Shown here one piece after another: positions 1 through 9,808 of a stretch of 16,549 nt of DNA; within the stretch, counting starts at the first letter, position 1, and every line of letters begins with the position of its first letter. The stretch is from Paraglomus occultum (Eukaryota > Glomeromycota > Glomeromycetes > Paraglomerales > Paraglomeraceae). Where the stretch lies: contig CAJVPJ010000790.1 in NCBI GenBank assembly GCA_910592205.1, positions 1-16,549 on the forward strand, in the 5' to 3' direction. A model generated the notes under the pieces. The model was not told the origin of the DNA, made no database searches, and saw nothing but the letters and a program-made list of their open reading frames with translations. The position numbers and the translations under genes are program-made.

Positions 1-54
1 TGCCGACACAAAAGCGCAACCTGCCTAGTTTCTTCTGTTGAAAGCTTCTGAATA

Positions 55-2042
55 ATGTCAGGACATCAAACAATCGACAACTTGATTCAATCTTCATCAA
101 AGGATGATAAAGTTTGCCTTAAATGGTTCCCTTGTTCAGAATTCACTGACTTGGAGCCAAGTCACAACGTCACCGACCGAATCATTTACAATACTCGAAT
201 GTTAGACGATTGTGAGGTGACGCTGCTGTTACTTGGTGACGACGAGAAATGTACGTCGACACTTGTAAATGAAGTTGCAAGAACGTATTCACTTCCAGCC
301 TGCAAACATACGCGAGATTCACCGGTTAACAGCCAGTTTAGAAGATATTCCAACTGGCTTGAGAGTCGTGATAAGATGATAATGGGATTTACCAACATCG
401 AAGATAATTATTATTTGGTATTCAAAAGAGATTTTTACCATAGTTATGCTCGATATGGGTATTGTTCTAAATGTGAAATACTCAGATGTAGTCCCGTGTG
501 GTGTATTTGCGGGTGTAAAGAATTATGTGATGGATGGACTAGTAACAATGCGAAATTGGATGAGTTTATCAAGAAAACACAAAGGCAAACGAAAGATGCA
601 AACGAGTCCTACTTGGAATGGATTCCATTCGATTGTATTGAGTTTGGGGACTATAAATATTTAAATGGCCTACCCACTTATTGTAATGTTGAATTGATTC
701 CACTTGACATAACAGACGAGACGGATGATTTGTATTATAACAAGGTAAACAAGTTAACTACAAGTATATTGTATTTTAGTCACTTGATTAATTATTGATA
801 TGACCTTCTAGTTATGTGAGGATTATCCTGATATTCTTGCCACAGATATTTGGATTACAATTGGATTTACTTATAACGCAAGCTTATTACTTGGTCTTTT
901 ATCAAGACATACGACCACTTTTACACCGAATCATGCGAATTATCAATTTGGACAAAGATAGAGGGGTAGCATTACAATTTATGCAGTACGACGACTTCGA
1001 CGAAATCAAAGAGATCGGGTCTGGTGGTTACGGAACAGTTTACACGGCCGATTGCAAGAGTCTAAACGAGCGTGTTGCTTTGAAATGTTTTAAAAATTTT
1101 GATCGAATGGCAGAACTATTCATTTCCGAGGTCAGTATAAAGTTTAAGACGGTTTGCTACTTTCTACGAATTTTTATCTGACGGTCTGTGTTTTTTCACT
1201 AGTTCAAAAACCATTCGTTATGTTCTTCAAAAAACACGTTTCTCAAAATATATGGAATCACACAAGAACCAGAGGCGAAAGACTACATGATTGTGATGCA
1301 ATACGCCAATGATGGTAATCTTTTATCTTATTTGAACAACAACATCAACAAGTTGACGTGGAAGATGAAACTGGGTCATTTGATGAACATTGCCTATCGT
1401 CTGTACGTTATGCACGAGAAAGGATTAGTGCATTGCGATCTTCACGGCGGAAACATAGTACTGAATAATGAGCCCACCCCTAATTCATCATCGAGTATGA
1501 CGTTCATATGCGATCTCGGACTTTCGAAATCAGTAAACTCGCCGACTTCAGACTCTTCTATTCAAGGTGTTTTGCCTTACATTGCACCAGAACTATTTCA
1601 TACCCGTCAATTCACTCAAGAGTCGGATATTTATTCTTTTGGTATCCTTGCTTACCTGATTGCAAGTGGCGAACCGCCTTACAGGGACAGACCGTTCGAT
1701 GAGGCTTTGGCAAAACAGATAATTGGTGGCCTGCGGCCAGCATTGCCTGATTCGACGCCAGAAGCGTATAGGAAACTCGCCGAGATGTGTTGTGACGCTG
1801 ATCCCAACAAGCGTCCCAGCGCAAATAAGCTTTACCATCATATCAGTGATCTTTTGTCAGAAGCAAGCAAAGATAAGCCCGAGAATGCCGTGTGGGATAC
1901 TATTCATTACAAAGCTGATATAAAGCCACTGTCACGTGTCGAGAAGAACACCAAGTATTCGAGTAGGCTGTTACCTACCGTATTTTTCACCAAGACAAGC
2001 TGTTCTAATATTTATTCGGTTGGAGGTAGTTGTAACGATTAA
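55..2042 (+). CDS. Kinase gene A: modular Cys-cluster N-terminus plus TKL-like protein kinase domain (3 exons, possibly frameshifted)
   Basis: Predicted intracellular Ser/Thr or dual-specificity kinase of the expanded arbuscular-mycorrhizal family. Exons: 55-744, 846-1130, 1203-2042 (introns 745-845 and 1131-1202, phase 0), giving 604 residues. The ATG at 55 has an in-frame TGA at 49. Residues 7-30 are a partial module (IDNLI, then LKWFP). C137, C140, C145, C150, C152, C154 and C158 form a Cys cluster followed by WTSNN (161-165), LDEFI and EWIPF (188-192). Kinase features: glycine loop GSGGYG (288-293), VALK Lys310, C-helix Glu325, HCD Asp404 with Asn409 (non-RD), DLG in place of DFG (429-431), APE near 453-455, and SDIYSFG. 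The acceptor equivalent to the one used in genes B and C (811) would put the reading out of frame and stop at 959-961. Acceptor 845 (ttcttgccacag) restores an open frame but drops the conserved 'EDYPDIL...W' segment. The gene may therefore be a mild pseudogene, alternatively spliced, or affected by a sequence error. The C-terminal tail after LLPT differs from B and C. Confidence 0.75.
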
Positions 2043-3520
2043 TACAATTTTAACGTTTATTAATATGCAAGCTCATAAGTATTAATCTAATTTATTTTTT
2101 TTACTGCGTTATTAATACCAGATTCCAGGCAACTCAATACTGTGATTCAGGAGGAATATATGAACGGAGGTATTAAAGCTTGTCCCATTGTAATGGCATA
2201 CATAATATAAGTGAAGACTGTTAATTGACTCTCTGATTTATTTATGCAGATTCGAAACAAGCTATACTAGCTCTTCCTGACGACATTGACTGTTGATATA
2301 AGAGATTAACAGTCATTTCTTAATTTATTTGCAATTGTTACTTTAATTTGACCGAAGCGGTGGTCATGACAACTTGATAGTAACCGCTGCTTGGATAGCT
2401 GCTGTAAGGGACTGATAATCTTTAATTGCGATATTATAAATATATACGGAAATAGTATTAGGTTGTACATTACTATGAAACGCTATAACAGAATTTTAAT
2501 CAATAACTAATGTAATCGACCGTGTATTGTTGACTTTAAAAGTAAACTGTTTATATTAACATGTAATAAATTTATAATCACCATTCCGTGTATTACGCAT
2601 ATGTCACCACCCATGCTTATCATACGTTTAATGAGACTCACTTTATTACAATAAAGTATATTTTCTTTTCCAATAAGAGATACAGCGTAGAAGAAAATAC
2701 AACTCTTTTTAGACGTACATGCGGCGCCTACCAATTTTGAGGGTCAATCGATAGTTGACTTTACATTGAAACACGGCTGAGGGCTCACAAATTAACCACG
2801 GATTGATCTTTAGCGGGTCTGACCTCAACCTATTAGAAGCTCAGGGCGGTGGAATAGCATCTCATTTTGTTTCTAATAACATAATAGATCTGTACATGAG
2901 ATATTCGCATTCCCTGCTACTCGTCGGATCTAAGACATTGCTTATCGTTATGCAACGTTAGTTTCTCACATGGTACAAATTGAATGCATTTCGCTTCATT
3001 AAAGGAAAGGATTGTTATTGGTATCAGTGAGTCCAACACCTTTACTATCGTAAACCAGACAACTCGATGAATTGGCAGGATACTCGCTGATCATATTATT
3101 GTCTTTGTTCTTTATTTTCGATACCGATAGAAAACCCTAGTGACTAGTAAGCAAGTTGCCTTGGACGTTTAATGAACAATCCTAATGTTGTCAAATATTT
3201 GTGGACGAGCCCAAAGTCTTTGGCGGCATCAATTCAGAATACTCCAAGTTGATTAAGTAATAGTTAATGGCGCGTAGGGTATATACTTCATTTCTCGTAT
3301 AATTTAAACATTGGCAATAGACGCAGTTAAACACTATTTGTTATTAGAAGCTCTCTGCTATGTTAATTTAATACGATCTGTAACGGTTTATAAGGTATGT
3401 ATGGCGATCCATCATCAGTTTAATTTCGTACATACAATGACTGTGAGAATATTACATGTGAAATACAGAAATATTTGTAATACATAATTTGCCAAGTATT
3501 GAATACGAGTGTTTATCGTT
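2043..3520. other. Intergenic, AT-rich, no supported gene
   Basis: No reading frame here has a recognisable protein family, and no tRNA-like sequence was seen. The region contains the 3' flank of kinase gene A and a small stem-loop at 2287-2315. The only sizeable open frame, on the minus strand near 2507-2734, has no recognisable motif. Confidence 0.6.
2287..2315. repeat. Short inverted repeat
   Basis: TGACTGTT (2287-2294) and AACAGTCA (2308-2315) are exact reverse complements separated by 13 nt. It lies about 245 bp downstream of the kinase A stop codon. It could be a transcript-end hairpin or chance in AT-rich DNA. No function is assigned. Confidence 0.4.
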
Positions 3521-3525
3521 ATATG

Positions 3526-3620
3526 AAAATTTAATTACGTAAATTTAATTACGTTAAATTAAATTACGTTAAATTAAATTACGTTAAATTAAATTACGTT
3601 AAATTAAATTACGTTAAATT
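3526..3620. repeat. Minisatellite, six copies of a 14-15 bp unit
   Basis: Tandem repeat of a unit ending TTACGT (acgttaaattaaatt). TTACGT ends at 3540, 3554, 3569, 3584, 3599 and 3614, so the first spacing is 14 bp and the rest are exactly 15 bp. The later copies are identical, pointing to recent slippage or unequal exchange. There are no unique spacers, so this is not a CRISPR-type array. It lies in intergenic DNA. Confidence 0.9.
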
Positions 3621-4170
3621 GACACATACGAACAACCCCTGTTGATGCGTCTCTGCGTTGTTGCGTCAGAGTTTTCTCACGATCAGCGCACTACATGGCT
3701 GCTCAAAATTATGTGTTTGATTGGTTCATTAAACACACCTTTTTGATTGAAAAAAAAAAAACTATATGACAAAGCTTAACTCGAAATGTAATAGTTCCAT
3801 TATCAGATAAATTTGTTTATATTGGTAACCAAACAATATGACAACAAACCGATGAAGCTCTCTAGGCATCATCGGTAATGACGTAAAATTTTACACCTGA
3901 TATTTTGTATATCCAATCAGTGCGATCTTCTTGTCATTTAGATCAATTGAAAAGACTTGGGTAATTTTACAAAAACAATAATAAATGACTATCTCTGTTT
4001 TGACTGTTTTACTGTGCCAATAACCAATTTACGTTCCTCAATACAAAATATTGTCTTAACAAGTGTTGCTTTAACAAATTAGTTGTGACTGGTATTGGAT
4101 GATTAAGTGGTGTAATCGAATGCACTTGTAAATACTTTGGGCTCGAACTCTAACTGTAGACTATACTATA
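3621..4170. other. Intergenic, nothing recognised
   Basis: AT-rich sequence between the minisatellite and the MITE. It contains a run of A at about 3750-3760. No gene, RNA or repeat could be supported. Confidence 0.6.
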
Positions 4171-4172
4171 TA

Positions 4173-4741
4173 CAGTCATACCTCGTTTATATCCCCACTT
4201 TGGGACCCAAGGTTTTTGGGGATATATCTGAGGTTGGGATATAACTGATGTATAGCATTTTAATAAATAATATGCAATTATTGGTTAATAAATTCTATTA
4301 GTGACTATGATTTGACATTTCTACTGTTTCATCTAAGCGCTTAATTATATTGCGGATATTTCTAACGTGATGTATAGTGTAATAGCTAATTTATTACATC
4401 ACCTAATTTATTATCGCCTGACTTATTTGTCGTCCCCTAATTCATGACCTGAATTATTTTCTTGCCTGATTTTATGGCCTGATTTAGTTCATTGCCTGCC
4501 TGATTTACCGATTTTATTGCATCGCCTAACGCTAACCACTAAACCACATGGAGTAAATGATCAGCTGTCCACACAAATATAGAAATGGCATGATTTCTTG
4601 TGTAATTTAGGGGATATAAACGAGGTTGGACAACTATAAAATTGGGAAATTGGGATTGCGAATGTTGGGATTAGAATAGAGAAATTCGTCCCGGGATATA
4701 AGTGAGATATAACTGAAGGGGATATAACTGAGGTATGACTA
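4173..4741. mobile_element. Non-autonomous pogo/Tigger-like MITE, 569 bp, TA target duplication
   Basis: The left end starts CAGTCATACCTCG and continues to 4196. The reverse complement of the right end (4718-4741) matches it at 21 of 24 positions by hand alignment. The dinucleotide TA flanks both ends (4171-4172 and 4742-4743), as expected for Tc1/mariner/pogo insertion. The motif GGGATATAACTGAGG and variants recur inside both ends (around 4219-4250, 4612-4630 and 4692-4735), giving subterminal repeats. There is no coding capacity, so the element would depend on a transposase in trans. TIRs beginning CAGTCATACCTCG resemble those of the pogo/Tigger group. A relic of such a transposase lies at 13866-14691, but no direct link is shown. 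Confidence 0.8.
4401..4530. repeat. Degenerate tandem repeats inside the MITE
   Basis: The motif (A/G)CCT(G/A)A(T/C)TTATT recurs about eight times at irregular 13-20 bp spacing, for example ACCTAATTTATT at 4401, then GCCTGACTTATT, ACCTGAATTATT and GCCTGATTTTAT. Such decayed internal repeats are common in MITEs. They may be expanded transposase-binding or filler sequence. Confidence 0.55.
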
Positions 4742-5891
4742 TAAATATTGGTAACAATTTCATGTTATAAAAATCGACCATTTATCACACGAATTAATTT
4801 ATTTTGTTTACATGCAATACAGAACCATAATGGCAATTAATCGTTTGACTGCTTGCATGTCATGCCATGTTTACGTTGCAACCCAAGGATAAATATTCCT
4901 GCATTATCGGTTTACGGGCCCTGTCAGACAAACGTTGCTTGAAACAGTTAGACGAATTTTATATTTAATTACATGCTGGTCTACAAAACATATTAGACGG
5001 AAAGGAGAGCGGGAGCGATCGAATTGGCAATTTACTGGTAAAAGGGGTCTAGTCGGCCCGAACAAATTAGATTTCAAATTTTGTTGTATTTGTGAAATAT
5101 AGTATGATAGCATGTAAGCAACATATAACACATTTACAACATATATAGTAACGTGTATGATTACTAATGTTTAGTGATATCTTGTCGGGCTGGAACAGAA
5201 CAGTTGAAACAGTTTATTTGTTTGGGAAACCCAGTGCCTATTAATTTTAGATATGCCTAATATGGTAATGTTTCATGTTCTGCTTTTATCAGTTATGAAC
5301 CACCAAAGAAAATAGTCCCCAAAAAAATCAATTGAATTCAGCGCAGTTAGTAAACCATGTGATGATCCTCATGGGTTACACACTGGCTTGTTACGTTAAT
5401 TACCCAAAACAGTTAATAAGATAGGTGGGGGATTATCAAAACGATTATCATCAGAAAGCCGTTCAAATTTAGGAACAGCAACAATAGTAAACATTTTTTG
5501 TGTTTATTATTTGATGCAGAAAGGACGCTTGTAACACTATACAAGGTAGTATTTAATAAACCTGTAGCATGTAGATCATGTATGCGCGTTGACCCAAATA
5601 TTTAGATGCTTAATGTACCACGATTGGCGGATAAAAACCTTTTGCTTAAATTAAAAGGGGAACGCAAGATATGCAATGCTACAATAATAAACCTTTATCG
5701 TGTGCTGATCAAGTGCCAAAACATAGCACAGTCATTGGAGATCACAATAGCCTAATCGATCCATGGCATCATTATTGGTAAATAACAGGTATGTTAATTT
5801 ATATTTGAGGGGAGAAAGATGTTAGAGAGTCTGTCTGATTGATTGATTGGTTTGATTGGACGAGTTTTGATATTCGATACATGTTTTGGAT

Positions 5892-5917
5892 GGGAGAGAG
5901 GTGGGGGGAGGGGGGTG
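5892..5917 (+). repeat. G-rich tract with quadruplex potential
   Basis: Runs of G occur in quick succession (GGG, then GGGGGGAGGGGGG, then GG). On the plus strand this could fold into a G-quadruplex. It lies about 600 bp upstream of kinase gene B. The same GGGGGGAGGGGGG core occurs on the minus strand at 9313-9326, downstream of that gene. Confidence 0.5.
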
Positions 5918-6469
5918 GAAATAGTTGATTCTTTGATTACCCACATGAAAGATCATCCCATTCGTACATCAAATGGAAACACCCGAAAAAAAGAAAAAGT
6001 GGGCCGACGTGCCCGTAACCTATGTAATTAATAACTGATTGCAAATCTTGCGGGAAAAAATATTAGATGTGTTTGCATACGATAATACAGTTCACATAGC
6101 CTAGCATGCGCAAGTCAGTACATTGCACGCCTTTACTGACCAATATTTTAACTAGATTATCGGTGTGTGTGATATTTCTTGCGACACAGATCAAAAAACT
6201 TGCATGTAAAATAAAAAAGTATTGTCTGGTTATTTTTAATATTCGCTGTCTGCCCAACTAAGTAAACTCATTGGACAAGATTGATTTCCGTCTTTGTTAT
6301 TCCATATTTTGATAAGGGCGCCAAGGATCTGCACTATGGGTTATTTTGTGCTTCCGAGCGAGATTCCGAAAATTCTTTGACGAAACACTAATAAGGAAAT
6401 ATAAGATCCTTGTGCCCATCTATTTTTTGATTATTTATAAAAGTCTATTTTTAAGATTCAAATCTTAAT

Positions 6470-6487
6470 CTCTTTTGTCTTTGACAG
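6470..6487 (+). promoter_or_regulatory. Possible 3' splice acceptor of a 5'-UTR intron for kinase gene B
   Basis: The sequence ctcttttgtctttgacag is a pyrimidine-rich stretch ending in CAG, 25 nt upstream of the gene B ATG at 6513. It resembles the acceptors used in the neighbouring genes. It may close an intron in the 5' untranslated region. The matching donor was not identified, so this is tentative. Confidence 0.35.
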
Positions 6488-6512
6488 GATTGACACTTTT
6501 CTTCCTAAAAAC

Positions 6513-9191
6513 ATGGAGTCGTTGACTCGCGATATTAGCGAGCTAGAGCTTGAAACAAATGGTTACGAATGTCCCGCAATCGACCAATTGATAGCATCTT
6601 CCAAAACGTTAGATAGCGGAGAGGAAGCACCAGAACATCAACGTCTTACATGGATTCTTTTCGAGAAACTAACGGAAGTGGAATCGATCTCACAACCTGA
6701 TCAAGTCATCTACTATGCCAGATACAAATACACACTATACGAAAGCTCATGGGACGAGACGATGGTGTTGCTACCGCTCGGAACCCGCGAGAAGTGCACT
6801 CAAGCTTTTATAAACGAGTTGGCCAAAACCCATTCACTTCCGATATACCGGTACATAAATCCACCGAACGGCAATAGTATTAAATTTAAACGATATCCAA
6901 AATGGCTCGAAAGCCGCAATAACATGATACGAGGCTTTACCAAGCACGAAGATATCTATTACATGGTCGCCGGGAGACCATTTTATCATTGTTATTCTCT
7001 ATATGGATTCTGTCCTGCTTGTGGAACGCTCCGATGCAGTCCCGTGTGGTGCATTTGCGGTCACAAGGCATTGTTTGGGGGATGGACCAGTAACAACAAC
7101 AGTCTCGACAAATTTATCAAGAAATCGCAACAACAAACGCAATCAGCAAACGAAGCGTACTTGGAGTGGATTCCATTCGATCGGCTTGATTTCAGTGATA
7201 ATAATGTTAACCACGATGGCGAGTCAACAGCAACTAACGGGTGTGCCACTAGCAGGGATTCTTCAGACATTTACATTGATGGCAGTTTGCCTATCGTTCA
7301 GAGTGTGAAACTGACACCGCTTGACATATCAGATACGACGGACGATCAGTACTTTGATCAGGTAAAAAACAAACTAGCGAAAAAAAAAAAGACTACCCTA
7401 CTCGATTTACGTACCTATCGTTTAACAATAATCTACGCTTTTAGTTATGTGTAGATAAACCCAACATGCTTAATCCCAACGTCTGGAGCCCTATAGGATT
7501 CACATACGACCCCCAATTGAAAAAATATGCTCTAGTCAGTGAAACGCATGAAAATACTTTTAAATTATGTCTGGCATGCACAGGGCAATATTCTCTTGGT
7601 ATAAGCGCATTTTGCCACGTTTGTAAAGCATCAAATCCTCCCGATTGGACTTGCGGCAACAAGTCTGTAGACTCGTTTATAGCGAAATCATGGAACAACG
7701 TGCATTATGTGCGAGACAACTATCTGCAATGGATAGAACCTTCTCACGTGCAAGACTTGAGAGAAGCTTCTTCTTCGTTGGACTATGGATGCACGCATCT
7801 GGCAGAGTGGTCACGACCGTCATATTCGATAACAGTTATGCTCAAGAAAATTGTCGATGAACAAAATGCTCAATCTTTTGATTTCAACAAGGTGAGATAC
7901 TCAAAAGCTACACATCGTTTCTGTTACGCATGAAAAGTTTTACAAACCTCGTTGTTACATTGTGTGTAGTTGATTGAAGAATACCCGACGATATTGACAC
8001 CAGAAAACGATTGGATAATCGGTATTACCCGAACGCAATCTCCGGCAGATTATTATTTGGTATTTTATAGCGAAATCAACCAAATCCTGGACAGGTTCAT
8101 GCGGATCTTGAACCATACGCGTGACTTGAAATTCATCGACTATAATGATTTTGACGAAGTCGAAGAGATTGGATCCGGCGGCTACGGAACTGTTTATCGT
8201 GCCAAGAGCAGGTTATTCAATGAACAAGTTGCCTTGAAAAAGTTTAACCAATCACAAAAGTTGTTTATTCGTGAGGTAAGCACTCGATTCCCTTTTTTGT
8301 TCTGAGCATCAAAGCAGTCCGCTCCCCCCTCTTTTCATCACGCCGACACGCACCACACACACACGTACGATACTAATCAACCGTTTCATTATGCAGTTTA
8401 AGAATTACATCAAAAGCTCATCTTACGAATTCCTTCCATTCCACGGAGTCACGCAACATCCTGAGACAAAAGAATATCTGGTCGTCATACAGTATGGCAA
8501 CAACGGTGATGTCATGTCCTACTTGAACAAGAACGTCAACAAACTGACATGGAAGATGAAGCTGGATGGCTTGCTGGACATTGTAAACCATCTAGAAGCC
8601 ATTCACAAAGGCGGACTAATACATGGCAATCTTCACGGTGGCAACATTGTCTTTAACGAGGACGATGCCAGTTCGAGTATGCCAAGTATATGTGACATCG
8701 GGCTCGGCCAGTCTGTGGATTCATCCAAATCCAACTCACCGTCGACAGTGCGAGGGGTTTTGCCGTACATTGCACCGGAAATTTTTCACACGCACGAATT
8801 TACCCAAAAATCAGACATTTATGCGTTCGGTATTCTCATGTACCTGATGGCGAGCGGCGAGCCACCGTTCAGCGACAGACAATTCGATGATGGTCTCGTA
8901 CGTGATATCTTGGACGGACTGCGACCAAGCATGCCCGACTCTGCGCCCGAACCCTACGTGAACATCGCCGAAAAATGCTGTGATGCTGATCCCGATAAGC
9001 GACCCGATGCCGAACAGCTTCGCGAGTGCATTGGTAATCTGATTGACGTTGCAGACGAGATTGTAGCCAATGACGATATCTGGAATATCATCTATAAAAA
9101 CGAAAATCTTGTGCCGTTGACACGTGCCGAGAAAGAGAGTAAATATACCAGTAAGCCACTGCCTACTGGAAATTGGTCAAATTCTCATTAA
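6513..9191 (+). CDS. Kinase gene B: triple-module N-terminus plus predicted pseudokinase domain (4 exons)
   Basis: Exons 6513-7361, 7445-7891, 7970-8275 and 8397-9191, all joined in phase 0, give 798 residues. Exon 1 carries IDQLI (23-27), a Cys cluster C167/C170/C175/C180/C182, WTSNN (191-195), LDKFI and EWIPF (218-222). Exon 2 encodes a second complete module with C325/C328/C340/C343, WTCGN (351-355), VDSFI and LQWI. Exon 3 begins with a shortened module (EYPTI, W447, YYLVFY) and runs into the glycine loop GSGGYG (500-505) and VALK Lys522. Glu534 of the C-helix is the last residue before intron 3. In the catalytic loop HGNLHGGN (610-617), the usual HRD Asp is Asn612. DFG is DIG (634-636), and APE (660-662) and SDIYAFG are intact. 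The Asn612 replacement predicts weak or no phosphotransfer, so the protein may act as a scaffold or allosteric partner of paralogs such as A and C. Such enzymes are probably cytoplasmic: no signal peptide or membrane segment is seen. Confidence 0.87.
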
Positions 9192-9312
9192 ATTAGTTAT
9201 TTATATAATTATTAAGTTTTACTTCATACTCTTATTAAAAATAATCACATTATTACTAATTTGTTATATATTATCAAGCTTGAAAAACATTTACACCTCT
9301 CACTATTACCTT

Positions 9313-9326
9313 CCCCCCTCCCCCCT
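9313..9326 (-). repeat. C-rich tract (G-rich on the minus strand)
   Basis: CCCCCCTCCCCCC about 120 bp after the kinase B stop codon. Its reverse complement repeats the GGGGGGAGGGGGG core found at 5903-5915 upstream of the same gene. It may form a quadruplex on the minus strand. Confidence 0.5.
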
Positions 9327-9808
9327 ACAATTAATGTGTAATTTTATTCACGTATTCTGCATGGTTATAAAGAGAGAGAGGTTTCGGAGTGTGAGATAGT
9401 GAGTATGTGAATGAAATACAGTTTCATGTTAATAGAGCAGATATACATATTAATATGTTATTTATATATTATTGATTTATTAAATAAGCGAATCTGACTA
9501 AAAATTCCGTAAAGTTAATAAAAATATTATTAGTCGCTACGTTGCAAAAAAATTTTTAACTACAGGATACTTGGAACAGAACGCTAACGTCAATACCTTG
9601 CCTAATTCTAAGTTTGTTCGCCGAATACTTACAATTGAAATCTAGAAACATACACGTCTAAAATTGTAGAACAGCCAGCCAAACAATAATGGTGAAAGAT
9701 ATAAAGCTAAAGCGTTTGTACTTGAACATTTAGTTAACGTATATTTTTTCTAGTAAACAAATGAACAATAGTTTTGGCGAAAACAAGTGACACGATTTAT
9801 ATAAAAAA

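Larger units (their letters stand above)
4744..6512. other. Intergenic with G-rich tract; no supported gene
   Basis: AT-rich DNA upstream of kinase gene B. Open frames at 4904-5131 (-), 5843-6031 (+) and 6063-6257 (-) show no family motifs, and their composition follows the local sequence. A GATT-type microsatellite (about 5837-5860) and a G-rich tract (5892-5917) are present. The last bases (about 6470-6487) include a strong splice-acceptor-like sequence. Confidence 0.55.

Noticed and set aside
2150-2210. AGGAGG-like sequence 5-6 nt before an ATG, resembling a bacterial ribosome-binding site and start
   Set aside because: The frame is only about 15 codons and the rest of the window is clearly eukaryotic with introns.
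2507-2734. Minus-strand open frame of 75 codons
   Set aside because: No family motif, AT-driven composition, no splice partners that extend it into a recognisable protein.
3526-3620. Array that could be mistaken for CRISPR repeats
   Set aside because: The copies are directly contiguous with no unique spacers, and the host is eukaryotic.
4904-5131. Minus-strand open frame of 75 codons
   Set aside because: No recognised domain and no neighbouring exon that would continue it.
5843-6031. Plus-strand open frame of 62 codons
   Set aside because: Its middle is simply the G-rich tract translated. No conserved motif.
8355-8372. CA microsatellite near a kinase exon as a possible regulatory repeat
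   Set aside because: It is a short CA run within intron 3 of kinase B, and nothing suggests a role.
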